A DNA stretch of 64,000 nucleotides from Halalkalibacter sp. APA_J-10(15) (lineage in GTDB: Bacteria > Bacillota > Bacilli > Bacillales > Bacillaceae_D): NCBI RefSeq assembly GCF_023017105.1, contig NZ_JALKEV010000001.1:186001-250000 (forward strand), given 5' to 3'. The translations under genes were made by a program, and so were the position numbers. Below, piece by piece: positions 8,401 to 17,126 of the stretch. The notes under the pieces are model-generated. The model saw only the letters and a program-made list of their open reading frames with translations. It was not told the DNA's origin and ran no database searches. The stretch's first letter is position 1. The number at the start of each line of letters is the position of its first letter.

Positions 8401-10395
8401 TTGAGGGACGTGTTGGAACAAATAGGTCGATTGTTGATGAAGGATGAGCTTCGTGCGAGCTTTGACCCTTCGAAGAAGCAAGCAAGCGAGAATGAAGTAC
8501 TCATTGGATTCGGAGTGAGTAATGAGAATGACGGGAAGGTGTTGAATCATAAAGGAACAAAGTATGCTTCTGTAACGGAGCTCGTTGTAGACGAACGTAC
8601 TATTAATGATGATGGGCCCATGATTGGCCTTGAGTATACACGCTTCGTAATGGAAGACCTTTCTCCGGATAGCTGCCTTGCCTTTATACTATTATGTTAT
8701 CGAAAATTAGGTGGGGACATCAATAAGGTTCCGGTTAAATGGATTGACTATGTGAATCGTTGGGAGTCTGGTGATGTCAAGACAACAGGTACACCGTTTC
8801 AATCATGGGGCTGCTTGATCAATGCACTTGGTCATCATTATATTCGCTTTCATGATGGAGAAGTGGACCAAATATCCTTTCATGATGGGCTTAAGGCGTG
8901 TGTGTTCTTTACAATTGATTTGTTAAAAGCAAATATAAACCCTGCTGATGTTGGAGTTGTTCAACATTCAAGTGAATATCACCGTGCAAAGGCTCTTATA
9001 CATCATGAATACCAAGAATATAAGCAGCTCCTTTCAACGGCAGAATGCCTTCAGATTCCGTTACCTTTACAGCATTCCAATCGAATGGTAATGGTAGATG
9101 CCTTTATTGCTACGGAGCGAAAGCCAATTGGGGCATTAAAAGCGTTTTTGCGTAATGATCAGGAGCGTACATATTTTAAATCTGGCTTCGGCTTAATGGC
9201 GTTGTATCGGCCTCAAGCTGTCGGTACAGGAAATGATATGGTCATTTCTGTTGACCCTAGTATAGGTGTTGATTTACGTGATTTATGGATGGAGCTTGAA
9301 CGCTTGGAGGAGAAGAAATGGCAGGGGGAGCGCCCTTCTGATCAACCTCGTTTCCCAGAGGTTTCTTCAGCAAATGAGCCTTGGTATCATGAATTGGGGA
9401 AGTATACGATTATTGCGGCACCTAAACAAATTCATTCACAGCAGCTAGGCTCAAAGCTTTCTTGGAGTGATGTGACGGATGCGATTTGGCAGGTGTATCA
9501 TCCAGCGAAGCAACAATATGCTCGCCCTTTTAAAAATGGTGGAGCGTTAAAGAAGCACTGCCTATTGAGTGAATGTCCTCCGCTTATGCAAAGAAAAGAT
9601 AAGCAATTGATTGCGATGAAATGGACCGCATCAACTGAACAGCAACCGCTCGTTTTGTCGCCAACGATGAAGCGTTACTTAGCTTCATTATTGCTACCAA
9701 AAGGACATGAACCGACATTACTTCAGTTGCCTTCATCAAATAGCTTTACGTTTTTAACATTTCCAGGTGGCTTTGCGGTTATTAATCGCTATGGTGTGCT
9801 TTTCTTTGATGATTGGAGCTATGATGAATCTCATGTAGAGGTATATCAAACAGAATTTGATCATATGGTAAAGCGATTTTTTGCTCTGTCGCATTTGCAA
9901 GTAGAGATTGAGAAGGAAGTAAGTGTCATTTGGGAAAGTCTGAATCATAGGAAAGGCTTACACCCTAAGGGGCTAAATAGATTGAACGACCGTCTAACGT
10001 ATTATAAGGTGAAACTACGTCAAACGATTTTGGAGACGATGCCGAGTTCAAAGGATTACTACGTACAACAGTTTCGGATAGCGACGGAGAAAATGTGGGG
10101 GTTGGAATCTGAGCTTGATCAGTTATATACGACTGTTGCAGAGATTGAATCAACGATTAGTCGTTATAGTGAAGCCGGTACGAATCGGTTAATTAACGGA
10201 ATTACAATTTATGGGTTTCCGGTTTTGTTGTTTACAGGGCTGTTTCAGTTTATATTTGATGATTATTTTCGTTCAGGTTCGATTCATTTTATAGGAATCG
10301 TTTTATTTATTTGTGTAACGTTTTTGATGATCATGAGCTTAAAGCTGTTCGTAAATAAACGAAAAAATATGATGATTAGGAGGAAGCAATCATGA
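8401..10395 (+). CDS. Unknown protein with C-terminal two-helix membrane anchor (operon gene 1)
   Basis: A 664-residue protein I do not recognise as a named family. AGGAAAGG (8384-8391) abuts ATG 8392 and is spaced normally for TTG 8401, so TTG is preferred. Residues about 1-200 form a compact domain rich in conserved-looking acidic and aromatic motifs (E-Y-T-R-F-V; W-I-D-Y-V-N-R-W-E-S-G-D; P-F-Q-S-W-G-C-L). The middle is mixed alpha/beta. A helical, coiled-coil-like stretch (about 500-610) leads into two membrane segments (about 610-630 and 640-655) and a basic tail. That stalk-plus-hairpin layout recalls CorA-like or effector proteins, but no GMN motif is present. It overlaps the next gene by 4 bases, so the two are translationally coupled. 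No signal peptide; cytoplasmic bulk with membrane anchoring is inferred. Confidence 0.8.
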   Translation: MRDVLEQIGRLLMKDELRASFDPSKKQASENEVLIGFGVSNENDGKVLNHKGTKYASVTELVVDERTINDDGPMIGLEYTRFVMEDLSPDSCLAFILLCYRKLGGDINKVPVKWIDYVNRWESGDVKTTGTPFQSWGCLINALGHHYIRFHDGEVDQISFHDGLKACVFFTIDLLKANINPADVGVVQHSSEYHRAKALIHHEYQEYKQLLSTAECLQIPLPLQHSNRMVMVDAFIATERKPIGALKAFLRNDQERTYFKSGFGLMALYRPQAVGTGNDMVISVDPSIGVDLRDLWMELERLEEKKWQGERPSDQPRFPEVSSANEPWYHELGKYTIIAAPKQIHSQQLGSKLSWSDVTDAIWQVYHPAKQQYARPFKNGGALKKHCLLSECPPLMQRKDKQLIAMKWTASTEQQPLVLSPTMKRYLASLLLPKGHEPTLLQLPSSNSFTFLTFPGGFAVINRYGVLFFDDWSYDESHVEVYQTEFDHMVKRFFALSHLQVEIEKEVSVIWESLNHRKGLHPKGLNRLNDRLTYYKVKLRQTILETMPSSKDYYVQQFRIATEKMWGLESELDQLYTTVAEIESTISRYSEAGTNRLINGITIYGFPVLLFTGLFQFIFDDYFRSGSIHFIGIVLFICVTFLMIMSLKLFVNKRKNMMIRRKQS

Positions 10396-10898
10396 AGATA
10401 GAAAAGGCGATTAAGCAGGATGTAGATCAAATTGTATCGATATCAAAGAGGCTGTTACACGGAGCTTCTAATCAAGAAAAGGGCTTTTTAATTAGAGAGC
10501 TTAAGCAAGAAGTCGTTCATAAGCATATCGATGAATTTTATGTTGCGAGGGCAAATGGTGAAATAGCTGGTTATTTGTGGCTGAATAAACACTATCCAGC
10601 TGACCGTTTAACTTATACCAAAATGATAGAAGAGGTTGCTCTTAGTTCTACCATATATGTGAAACAAGTAGCAGTAGATCCTTTGTTTGCTCGGAGAGGA
10701 GTAGCAACAAAGCTTTATGAGGCTGTTTTTTCGATGTATCCGCATCAGAGAATTTCAGCTTGTATTGCAACGAAGCCATTAAACAATACACCATCGATTC
10801 GTTACCATGAAAAGCTTGGTTTTACAAAGGTTGGCTCATTAGTCATGACAAACTATTTAGGCTTTGATCGTTATGAGGCAGATGTATTTATTCGTTAA
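10392..10898 (+). CDS. GNAT family acetyltransferase (operon gene 2)
   Basis: A 168-residue protein with the GNAT fold. A long alpha1-alpha2 region is followed by the strand F-Y-V-A-R-A-N-G-E-I-A-G-Y, the V-K-Q-V-A-V-D-P strand, and the acetyl-CoA pyrophosphate loop R-R-G-V-A-T. Near the end come N-N-T-P-S-I-R-Y-H-E-K-L-G-F, the typical terminal GNAT motif. It would transfer an acetyl group from acetyl-CoA to an unidentified amine. The start codon overlaps the stop of the preceding membrane protein (ATGA), and the next gene starts 16 bases later, so its substrate may be one of its operon partners. No gene symbol can be given. Confidence 0.85.
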   Translation: MKIEKAIKQDVDQIVSISKRLLHGASNQEKGFLIRELKQEVVHKHIDEFYVARANGEIAGYLWLNKHYPADRLTYTKMIEEVALSSTIYVKQVAVDPLFARRGVATKLYEAVFSMYPHQRISACIATKPLNNTPSIRYHEKLGFTKVGSLVMTNYLGFDRYEADVFIR

Positions 10899-10913
10899 GA
10901 GGGTGTGACATCA

Positions 10914-13643
10914 ATGATTGTAGAAGACCGTTACCGACAATTGAAGGAAATAGAACAGAACACGATATTTCCAATTGCAAAATATTTATATTTAATCCGT
11001 ACGGAGGAGGAGAATACACATACGCGACTTAATAAGTTGATGGAATTCATTCCGAAATATCTAACGTATATTCTACTCGCAGAGTATAAAGGAAACTGTC
11101 AGGAAGATGAAATGGAAAGACAGGAATTTATTAAGTCTTGCATGAACTTAATGAAGGCACCGTCATTTGGCGACTGGAAGGAGCTGGTGAAACGGTTACT
11201 GTCTCATTACGTCGAATTAAAGAAGGACGATGAACAGGCATGTGAAAAGATGCGTTACACACCACAACTAGTTGAGGATCTATTTGTGGAACGAAAAGGT
11301 TTAAATGAGCTCGTTTCTTTTCGAAAAGAATTATTTGAGCTTATTAAACAACGAAAGCCACGGTATCAAATACGAAAGCCAGGAAGTACATCGATTGCAT
11401 TGATTGACGTCATTGAAATGCTAGTAACGTATCGAAATGCCTTTTTCGGCCATGGCGATGTGGCTAATGCATTTGAGTACCAACATCATAATGATGTGTT
11501 AATCGGACTTGTAACGGAAATGGTTCGACATATTCAACTGCTACAAACGTCAACACTCGCTTTTGTCGAGCAAGCAAAGTATAAGAAGGGTCATATACAA
11601 CATGATATGTATGTTAGTCAAGGGCGAAGTATTGATTTTGAGCGCTATACATTTATTGATTCAGAAATTATTGACCCTGACCAAGTTTATTTATGTGAAC
11701 AAAGAGTAGAGAATGATCAGTTGATCTTTGTTCCAACGTTGTCGCTTCATCCAATGGTCATTTATGTGTTCGATCGGCAAGAGAATAATCGTAATCTCCA
11801 TTTCTTAGGTGAAATGATTGAGCAGCACGTAGGCTATAGTGCTTACCCAAATAATTCCCTTTATGAACCTAAACAGCCACAAGCTATTTATGAGGAGATG
11901 CTGACGACAGCAACGCGCCCGTTTCCAATGAGAAGAACTCTTTCCGAGGGTGATGCAATTACCGAAAGTACGAATACCCTACCTGTACATCAGTGGAATA
12001 ACGATAGCCGGGTCATGGAAATGATTGATCCTGCGGAAAATCCACAAATATGGGAAAACTTCGAAGGGACCTATTATGCATACAATGCTCCATTTCAATT
12101 AGAGCGGGAAACCAATATTGAGCAATTAGTCGATAAGCATGTGCAGCGTTATGAGAATAAACGGTTAAAAAAGACAAACTACCTATTTTTTATAGGAGAT
12201 ATAGAAAGTGAACAGGATCGTAACAAAGTTGAAAAACGACTAGAAAATTGCTTGAAATTTATGAGTAAGCTGTATGAGCGTATTCCGAATCTTGCTGAAG
12301 CGAAAATAGATATTTATTTTATCCGCAAAGAAATTCCCAACTTGACTTTTTTCGCTGGTGAGAAGTTAGGTAGTAAGTATGGGATTATCTATGTTCATAA
12401 TGAGCACTTTCTTATTGATGATATGCCTAAGCTGGCCTTTTTAACAAAAGATGAGTCATTAATTGAATCGTTAGTCCATACATTTGAAACGGATATTGCT
12501 CAGCATGTTGTCGTGAAATATGATATTGAAAGCTTTGTGAAGGACCCTAAAATAAGGGAACGAGTATATAGTGATTTATCTTCTAATATTCATGTAAAAA
12601 AGACGTTTTACTCGGATGGAGCAAGTGGACAATTATATAAGAAGCTGCTCTTGAAAAAGAAAACAAATGGACAACCAATATATGAGCTAGATCGTGCTCA
12701 CTATCGTGAATGGAAGGATGATTTATTCGAAGCCCAAGTAACGGACGAGAAAGAAAAACGTTCAATTGATTTTATGAATGAAAGAGAAGCATTGCAGTAT
12801 ATTTTATCCATGGTTGAGGGGGATGTTCTATTACCGATACCTGCTCCGATTGAATGGATGCATGTAACGAGTATTTTACAGGATGAAACGGTTGAGTGGT
12901 TTACATCGCCCTTTCAACAAATAGATGTGTTTGAGTTTGAACGTCATATTCAACAAGCACGTCAAAAAGGGATGCAACCAGCAAAGCTTGTTGTAAAACA
13001 AGGCTTTCATTCTTTTTTCGTAAGGTGGGATGAAAAGCAACGGCAAATATTTGTTCAGGCGTGTAGAAAATATGGAATATGCGTCATAGAGGTGAACGAT
13101 TCATCTGTTGGGGTAACAATACAGTCCTACTATTCAGAAGGAACGATTGTTTTACATGTAGACGAATTAACTGGACAAAGATCAGTGAAAGCGACCTTCC
13201 CGGAAAAACTCCAGCATTTGTATGAAACCATAGCTGTGCATCATAACCGCTTTAGCTCGGAAGCTCTGTATAAAAGGAAAGAGCTTTCTCAGAAGGGGAA
13301 ACAATTCATTGATCAGTTAAGTCGTCGATATGAGCAAGCTGTTGGAGAGTTTGAGCGGCGGGTTGCTTCTGTATATGAGCTTGATTACATTGTATTTCAA
13401 GCAGGAACAGCGATTTATGTAGATTTTGAGTCGGTTCGCGATCTTTTACAGCGTAAGCATCAGATTAAGTTAAATAATGAGCTTTGCTATGATTTATTGG
13501 AGCGTGGACATGTAACAGCCATCCCTGGCGTGTTATTTGGTGAGCGAGCCTCAAGACTACGATTGGCCTTTATCTTGAACCCAGATGAAGTAGGTGCAAT
13601 GGACGCAATAGCAGCCTATATGGATGAGTTAACATGTAAATAA
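10914..13643 (+). CDS. HEPN-like / degenerate aminotransferase-fold protein (operon gene 3)
   Basis: A 909-residue soluble protein of unknown function. GAGGGTG (10899-10905) fits ATG 10914; GTG 10905 overlaps that site. The N-terminal 230 residues are helical and contain R174-N-A-F-F-G-H180, an RxxxxxH motif of the HEPN ribonuclease kind. Residues about 395-570 form an alpha/beta region faintly like PLD-type sensor domains. The last 300 residues follow the fold-type I aminotransferase pattern: a final small domain with A-I-P871-G-V-L-F-G-E and S-R-L-R883-L-A-F. However, the segment aligned with the Schiff-base lysine reads H-V-D750-E751-L, so the catalytic lysine is absent and PLP chemistry is unlikely. 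No terminator was seen behind it. The HEPN and aminotransferase readings are by eye. Confidence 0.75.
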   Translation: MIVEDRYRQLKEIEQNTIFPIAKYLYLIRTEEENTHTRLNKLMEFIPKYLTYILLAEYKGNCQEDEMERQEFIKSCMNLMKAPSFGDWKELVKRLLSHYVELKKDDEQACEKMRYTPQLVEDLFVERKGLNELVSFRKELFELIKQRKPRYQIRKPGSTSIALIDVIEMLVTYRNAFFGHGDVANAFEYQHHNDVLIGLVTEMVRHIQLLQTSTLAFVEQAKYKKGHIQHDMYVSQGRSIDFERYTFIDSEIIDPDQVYLCEQRVENDQLIFVPTLSLHPMVIYVFDRQENNRNLHFLGEMIEQHVGYSAYPNNSLYEPKQPQAIYEEMLTTATRPFPMRRTLSEGDAITESTNTLPVHQWNNDSRVMEMIDPAENPQIWENFEGTYYAYNAPFQLERETNIEQLVDKHVQRYENKRLKKTNYLFFIGDIESEQDRNKVEKRLENCLKFMSKLYERIPNLAEAKIDIYFIRKEIPNLTFFAGEKLGSKYGIIYVHNEHFLIDDMPKLAFLTKDESLIESLVHTFETDIAQHVVVKYDIESFVKDPKIRERVYSDLSSNIHVKKTFYSDGASGQLYKKLLLKKKTNGQPIYELDRAHYREWKDDLFEAQVTDEKEKRSIDFMNEREALQYILSMVEGDVLLPIPAPIEWMHVTSILQDETVEWFTSPFQQIDVFEFERHIQQARQKGMQPAKLVVKQGFHSFFVRWDEKQRQIFVQACRKYGICVIEVNDSSVGVTIQSYYSEGTIVLHVDELTGQRSVKATFPEKLQHLYETIAVHHNRFSSEALYKRKELSQKGKQFIDQLSRRYEQAVGEFERRVASVYELDYIVFQAGTAIYVDFESVRDLLQRKHQIKLNNELCYDLLERGHVTAIPGVLFGERASRLRLAFILNPDEVGAMDAIAAYMDELTCK

Positions 13644-13746
13644 GCTGGCTGCACATGTTTCGCGCCTGATACGAGAAGGCGGCTTTAAAGCTGGCTTAAG
13701 GGTATTGAAATTTGTGAACAAATCAAATGCTTCAGTGCCTTAGATC

Positions 13747-14286
13747 TTAACGTTGGAATTCCGTTTGCTTTTGCAACGTTTCTAGCTTTTTTACGAGTGC
13801 ACGAAAACGAGCTTCATCTCGGTTGTCGAGTGCTTCATTAATTTGGTTCTTTAACATGGTTAGTTCAATGAGTGCGTCAATTTCATTGCTATCTTGTTTA
13901 AATTGCTTGTATCGCTTAAAGGAGTCTTTCCTTGGTGTTTCGACTAGCTGTACATAACGCTGATTCGACTGTTTTCCGTAAAAATGAAGAATTAAATACA
14001 CTTTGTCGGCGGGATTGGCTAATAAGTCTCCGAGTGCTTTTGAGACATCCTCTGTTTTTTGGTTGTGGTAATAATACACAAAGCCGACCTCATCTGAGCT
14101 AGTACTCGAAATAACAATCGTACGCTCTCGCTGTTGAATGTTTTCTGTAAATGTGACATTTTCAAGAATATGATGCTTTTTTATGATGTGATCCAGTAGC
14201 ATTCGTGCGTCCTTATGCTTTAACTGGTGCTGATCTAGAAACCATCTTAGGAAACTTCTTTTCTCTGAAGCAGATACCCAATTCAT
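13747..14286 (-). CDS. ypiB: UPF0302/IDEAL-domain protein, YpiB type
   Basis: 179 residues, the exact length of B. subtilis YpiB. The start at 14286 (M-N-W-V-S) follows AGGGTGGGG; an open extension of 43 residues upstream is not translated in this view. Residues 1-120 form the UPF0302 domain (F-L-R-W-F-L-D-Q-H-Q-L near the start, V-Y-L-I-L-H-F-Y-G). The C-terminus carries an IDEAL domain (I-D-A-L-I-E-L ... I-N-E-A-L-D-N-R-D-E). The molecular role of the family is poorly defined. The sequence diverges noticeably from typical YpiB, so it could be a paralogue. It is transcribed alone, converging with the unknown operon to its left. Confidence 0.75.
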   Translation of the reverse strand: MNWVSASEKRSFLRWFLDQHQLKHKDARMLLDHIIKKHHILENVTFTENIQQRERTIVISSTSSDEVGFVYYYHNQKTEDVSKALGDLLANPADKVYLILHFYGKQSNQRYVQLVETPRKDSFKRYKQFKQDSNEIDALIELTMLKNQINEALDNRDEARFRALVKKLETLQKQTEFQR

Positions 14287-14413
14287 AGAACCCCACCCTA
14301 TTGAAATCTTTAATACTATCATAACATGTTCTTGAGCAATATTAAAAAAAGACGCTAACATCTCTGATCTTGATTGAATAAGGTAAATCAACAAGAGGAG
14401 AGGGGGATTTGTC

Positions 14414-14827
14414 ATGGTTATACGTAGGGCAACAGATTACGAGCGAATGCGTATTAAAGAATTTGGTGAGACCGTTCAAAAGGAGGCGACCTTAGGCTAT
14501 TTGCAAACGAGTACACCGATGAATGAATATGGACCTTGTGAATATTGGGTACTCGATCATGACGGGGTTTGTGGCTGGATCGTCATTGGGGAGACGATGG
14601 CACCATTTAAAAATGTTGTAAGTGCTATGGTCTTTGAGTTATACGTCTTACCACGGTATCGAAAGAAGGGCTATGGAGCGATGTTAATGAGAGCGGCACT
14701 GGGAGAATTTCGACAAAGAGGGTACCAAACAGCGCATCTTAACGTGTTTGCCAACAATCGAGCTAAGGAACTATACAAACGTTTAGGCTTTGAAGAAATT
14801 TCAACGATTATGGAGGTTGAATTATAA
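14414..14827 (+). CDS. GNAT family acetyltransferase
   Basis: 137 residues covering one GNAT domain: M-V-I-R-R-A-T-D-Y-E at the start, the strand V-F-E-L-Y-V-L-P, the acetyl-CoA loop R-K-K-G-Y-G-A-M-L, and the terminal N-N-R-A-K-E-L-Y-K-R-L-G-F-E motif. The substrate is unknown. GAGGAGAGGGGG upstream is a strong ribosome site with normal spacing to ATG 14414. The gene stands alone, divergent from the ypiB-like gene. A strong inverted repeat follows it. Confidence 0.88.
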   Translation: MVIRRATDYERMRIKEFGETVQKEATLGYLQTSTPMNEYGPCEYWVLDHDGVCGWIVIGETMAPFKNVVSAMVFELYVLPRYRKKGYGAMLMRAALGEFRQRGYQTAHLNVFANNRAKELYKRLGFEEISTIMEVEL

Positions 14828-14861
14828 CGGGTCGATACGGCATGGAAAGGTTTGCTCGTTA

Positions 14862-14897
14862 TCATTCCTATACGTAGCAATCCTAATATAGGAATGA
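14862..14897. repeat. 11-bp inverted repeat, possible terminator or operator
   Basis: TCATTCCTATA (14862-14872) and TATAGGAATGA (14887-14897) with a 14-base loop. There is no T-run, so termination is uncertain. It lies between the GNAT gene and the Gfo/Idh oxidoreductase gene. Confidence 0.5.
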
Positions 14898-15013
14898 TCG
14901 ATGAGTGACCATACATATGAGCGATGTTTGTAAACGATATCAATCTATTTACTGTTAAGATCTGTTAAGATAATCTTTATAGTTAAATGATACGATGAAG
15001 GGTGGAAATGATC

Positions 15014-15994
15014 ATGAATGTAAATGTAGCAATTGTAGGCACAGGTGGATTTAGTCGAATGCATGCGGAAGTATTGGCAGAAATGAAGGACGTTTGTGTT
15101 AAGGCGTTTTGTGGGACTAGTATGGAAAAAGCAGCTGCTATTGCTCAGGAATTTAATGCCAAGCCTTATGAACACATAGATCAGATGCTCGTTGAAGAGG
15201 AGATTGACGCTCTTTATATATGTGTGCCACCATTTGCCCATGGCGATATTGAGCAGAAGGCGATTGACCGCAAGATCCCCTTTTTTGTTGAAAAGCCGTT
15301 AGGAGTAAAAGATGAAGAGCCTCGGCAAATTGAAGAGCAAGTCAAACGGTACAATCTGATTACATCAGTGGGCTATCACTTTCGTTACCAGGAGACCGTT
15401 ATACAGATGAAGAAATACTTGCAAGCGAATACCGTAGGAATGGCGACAGGAAGATGGATCGGAAGTATGCCAGAGGTTGCTTGGTGGCGAGACCAAAAGC
15501 GTTCTGGAGGACAATTTATTGAACAAACGACTCATATCGTAGATCTTTTAAGGTACGTTGTTGGGGAAGTGAAGGAGGTCTATGCTTCCTATGCAACACG
15601 AGCGATGGACAAAAAATATGACGGTGTCTCTGTTGCCGATGTAGGTGCTGTCATATTAACACTTGAAAATGGCAGTGTCGCCACGATCACAAATACGTGT
15701 ATCGTTCCAGGGAACTTGTCTGAGGTCGGTCTTTCGATATATACGAGTGAAGGGGTTTTAGAGTGGACACCTGAACGTTTAAAGGAGTGTATAGGTGATC
15801 AGGTTAGCGAGCATGATAATAAGTGCAATCCTTATAAAAGGGAAAGTGAAGCGTTTATTCATGCGGTTCAGACAGGAGATCGATCACGTATTCTATCAAG
15901 CTATGAGGATGCTTATAAGACGTTTAAAGTGACAGAAGCCGCTTTGCGTTCAGCAAATAGTGGTACAGCGGTAAAGTTAGAAGATGAGTTTTAA
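15014..15994 (+). CDS. Gfo/Idh/MocA family NAD(P)-dependent oxidoreductase
   Basis: 326 residues. AAGGGTGG fits ATG 15014; GTG 15002 lies inside the ribosome site. The N-terminal Rossmann fold shows A-I-V-G-T-G-G-F-S (dinucleotide loop), then Y-I-C-V-P-P-F-A-H and the family hallmark F-V-E-K-P-L (catalytic lysine). The C-terminal domain follows, with S-V-G-Y-H-F-R-Y and Q-T-T-H-I-V-D-L-L, the usual histidine-bearing motif. Members oxidise or reduce sugar, inositol or related hydroxyls; the substrate is not readable here. It precedes the agmatine genes by about 110 bases with no obvious metabolic link and no terminator seen between. Confidence 0.9.
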   Translation: MNVNVAIVGTGGFSRMHAEVLAEMKDVCVKAFCGTSMEKAAAIAQEFNAKPYEHIDQMLVEEEIDALYICVPPFAHGDIEQKAIDRKIPFFVEKPLGVKDEEPRQIEEQVKRYNLITSVGYHFRYQETVIQMKKYLQANTVGMATGRWIGSMPEVAWWRDQKRSGGQFIEQTTHIVDLLRYVVGEVKEVYASYATRAMDKKYDGVSVADVGAVILTLENGSVATITNTCIVPGNLSEVGLSIYTSEGVLEWTPERLKECIGDQVSEHDNKCNPYKRESEAFIHAVQTGDRSRILSSYEDAYKTFKVTEAALRSANSGTAVKLEDEF

Positions 15995-16102
15995 AGAAGG
16001 GTCCGAAGAGAGCAAGGTTGGCATGTATTCCTTATTGTGTCGTTTAATATTATGAGGTAAGATGTTGCTTGCAAGTATTTTGGCTAAGAAAGAGTGGATA
16101 AG

Positions 16103-17119
16103 ATGAGTAAACAATATTTCATGCCACCAGAGTGGGAGACGCATGCGCGTACACTCATTTCATGGCCAGTTCAAGAATCAATGGTGTATCCGAGTGATTA
16201 TGAGAAGGTTATGGATGGCTATATTGAAATCATTGAAGCAATTGCGGAATTTGAGCCGGTTACTGTATTAGCTCACCCTATGGAGCTTGAGAAAGTCCGT
16301 GAACATTTCTGCAATGATCAAATTGATATCATTGCGTTGGAGCATGATGATGCATGGCTTCGAGACAATGGGCCGACGCTTGTAAGGGATGAACACGGGC
16401 ATGCATTTGGGATCAATTGGAGATTTAATGCTTGGGGGGAGAAATATACCCCATATGATTTAGATAATGAGGTTGCTGGGAAAATTTTGACTCACTTTGG
16501 TGTAGATCAGCTTGATGTTCCTCTTGTCATGGAGGGTGGATCGATCCACGTTGACGGTGAAGGAACATTGATTACAACAGAAGAGTGCCTGTTAAACCAA
16601 AATCGTAATCCACATCTTACGAAAGCGGAAATTGAAGGCACGTTAAAGCGAGTATTAGGAGTTGAAAAGATCATTTGGTTAAAGCGTGGCCTAAGTGGTG
16701 ATGAAACAGATGGCCATGTTGATAACATAGCTTGCTTTGCTGCACCTGGGAAGGTGATGATGCAAGTTTGTAACGACCCACAAGATGAAAATTACGCCAT
16801 TACACAGGAGAATAGGGCAATTTTACATGACGAACATGATGCGCAGGGTCGGAAGCTTGAGATTATTGAAATAGAACAACCACCTGCAGCTTATGTTAAT
16901 GATCAACGGTTAACATTAAGCTATATTAATTTTTACTTTGTTAACAATGGAATCATTTTACCCGTGTTTGGAGGAGAAGCGGCAGATGCCGATCGCCAAG
17001 CGCAAGCGATCGTGCAAAAGACATTTCCGACAAGATGTGTGCGACTCGTGGATGGACGTTCCATTATAAAGGAAGGTGGAAATGTGCATTGTACAACCCA
17101 ACAAATGATAAAGGGATGA
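16103..17119 (+). CDS. aguA: Agmatine deiminase
   Basis: 338 residues, close to known AguA enzymes (about 340-370). It hydrolyses agmatine to N-carbamoylputrescine and ammonia in the cytoplasm. Family motifs: P-P-E-W-E-T-H near the start, D-D-A-W-L-R-D-N-G-P, M-E-G-G-S-I-H-V-D-G-E-G-T, D-E-T-D-G-H-V-D-N, and catalytic Cys330 in G-G-N-V-H-C-T-T. ATG 16103 has AAGAGTGG 6 bases upstream; GTG 16094 lies inside that site. The next gene, seven bases downstream, performs the following step, so the two form an agmatine-to-putrescine pair. No arginine decarboxylase is present in the window. Confidence 0.95.
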   Translation: MSKQYFMPPEWETHARTLISWPVQESMVYPSDYEKVMDGYIEIIEAIAEFEPVTVLAHPMELEKVREHFCNDQIDIIALEHDDAWLRDNGPTLVRDEHGHAFGINWRFNAWGEKYTPYDLDNEVAGKILTHFGVDQLDVPLVMEGGSIHVDGEGTLITTEECLLNQNRNPHLTKAEIEGTLKRVLGVEKIIWLKRGLSGDETDGHVDNIACFAAPGKVMMQVCNDPQDENYAITQENRAILHDEHDAQGRKLEIIEIEQPPAAYVNDQRLTLSYINFYFVNNGIILPVFGGEAADADRQAQAIVQKTFPTRCVRLVDGRSIIKEGGNVHCTTQQMIKG

Positions 17120-17126
17120 AGTTAAG

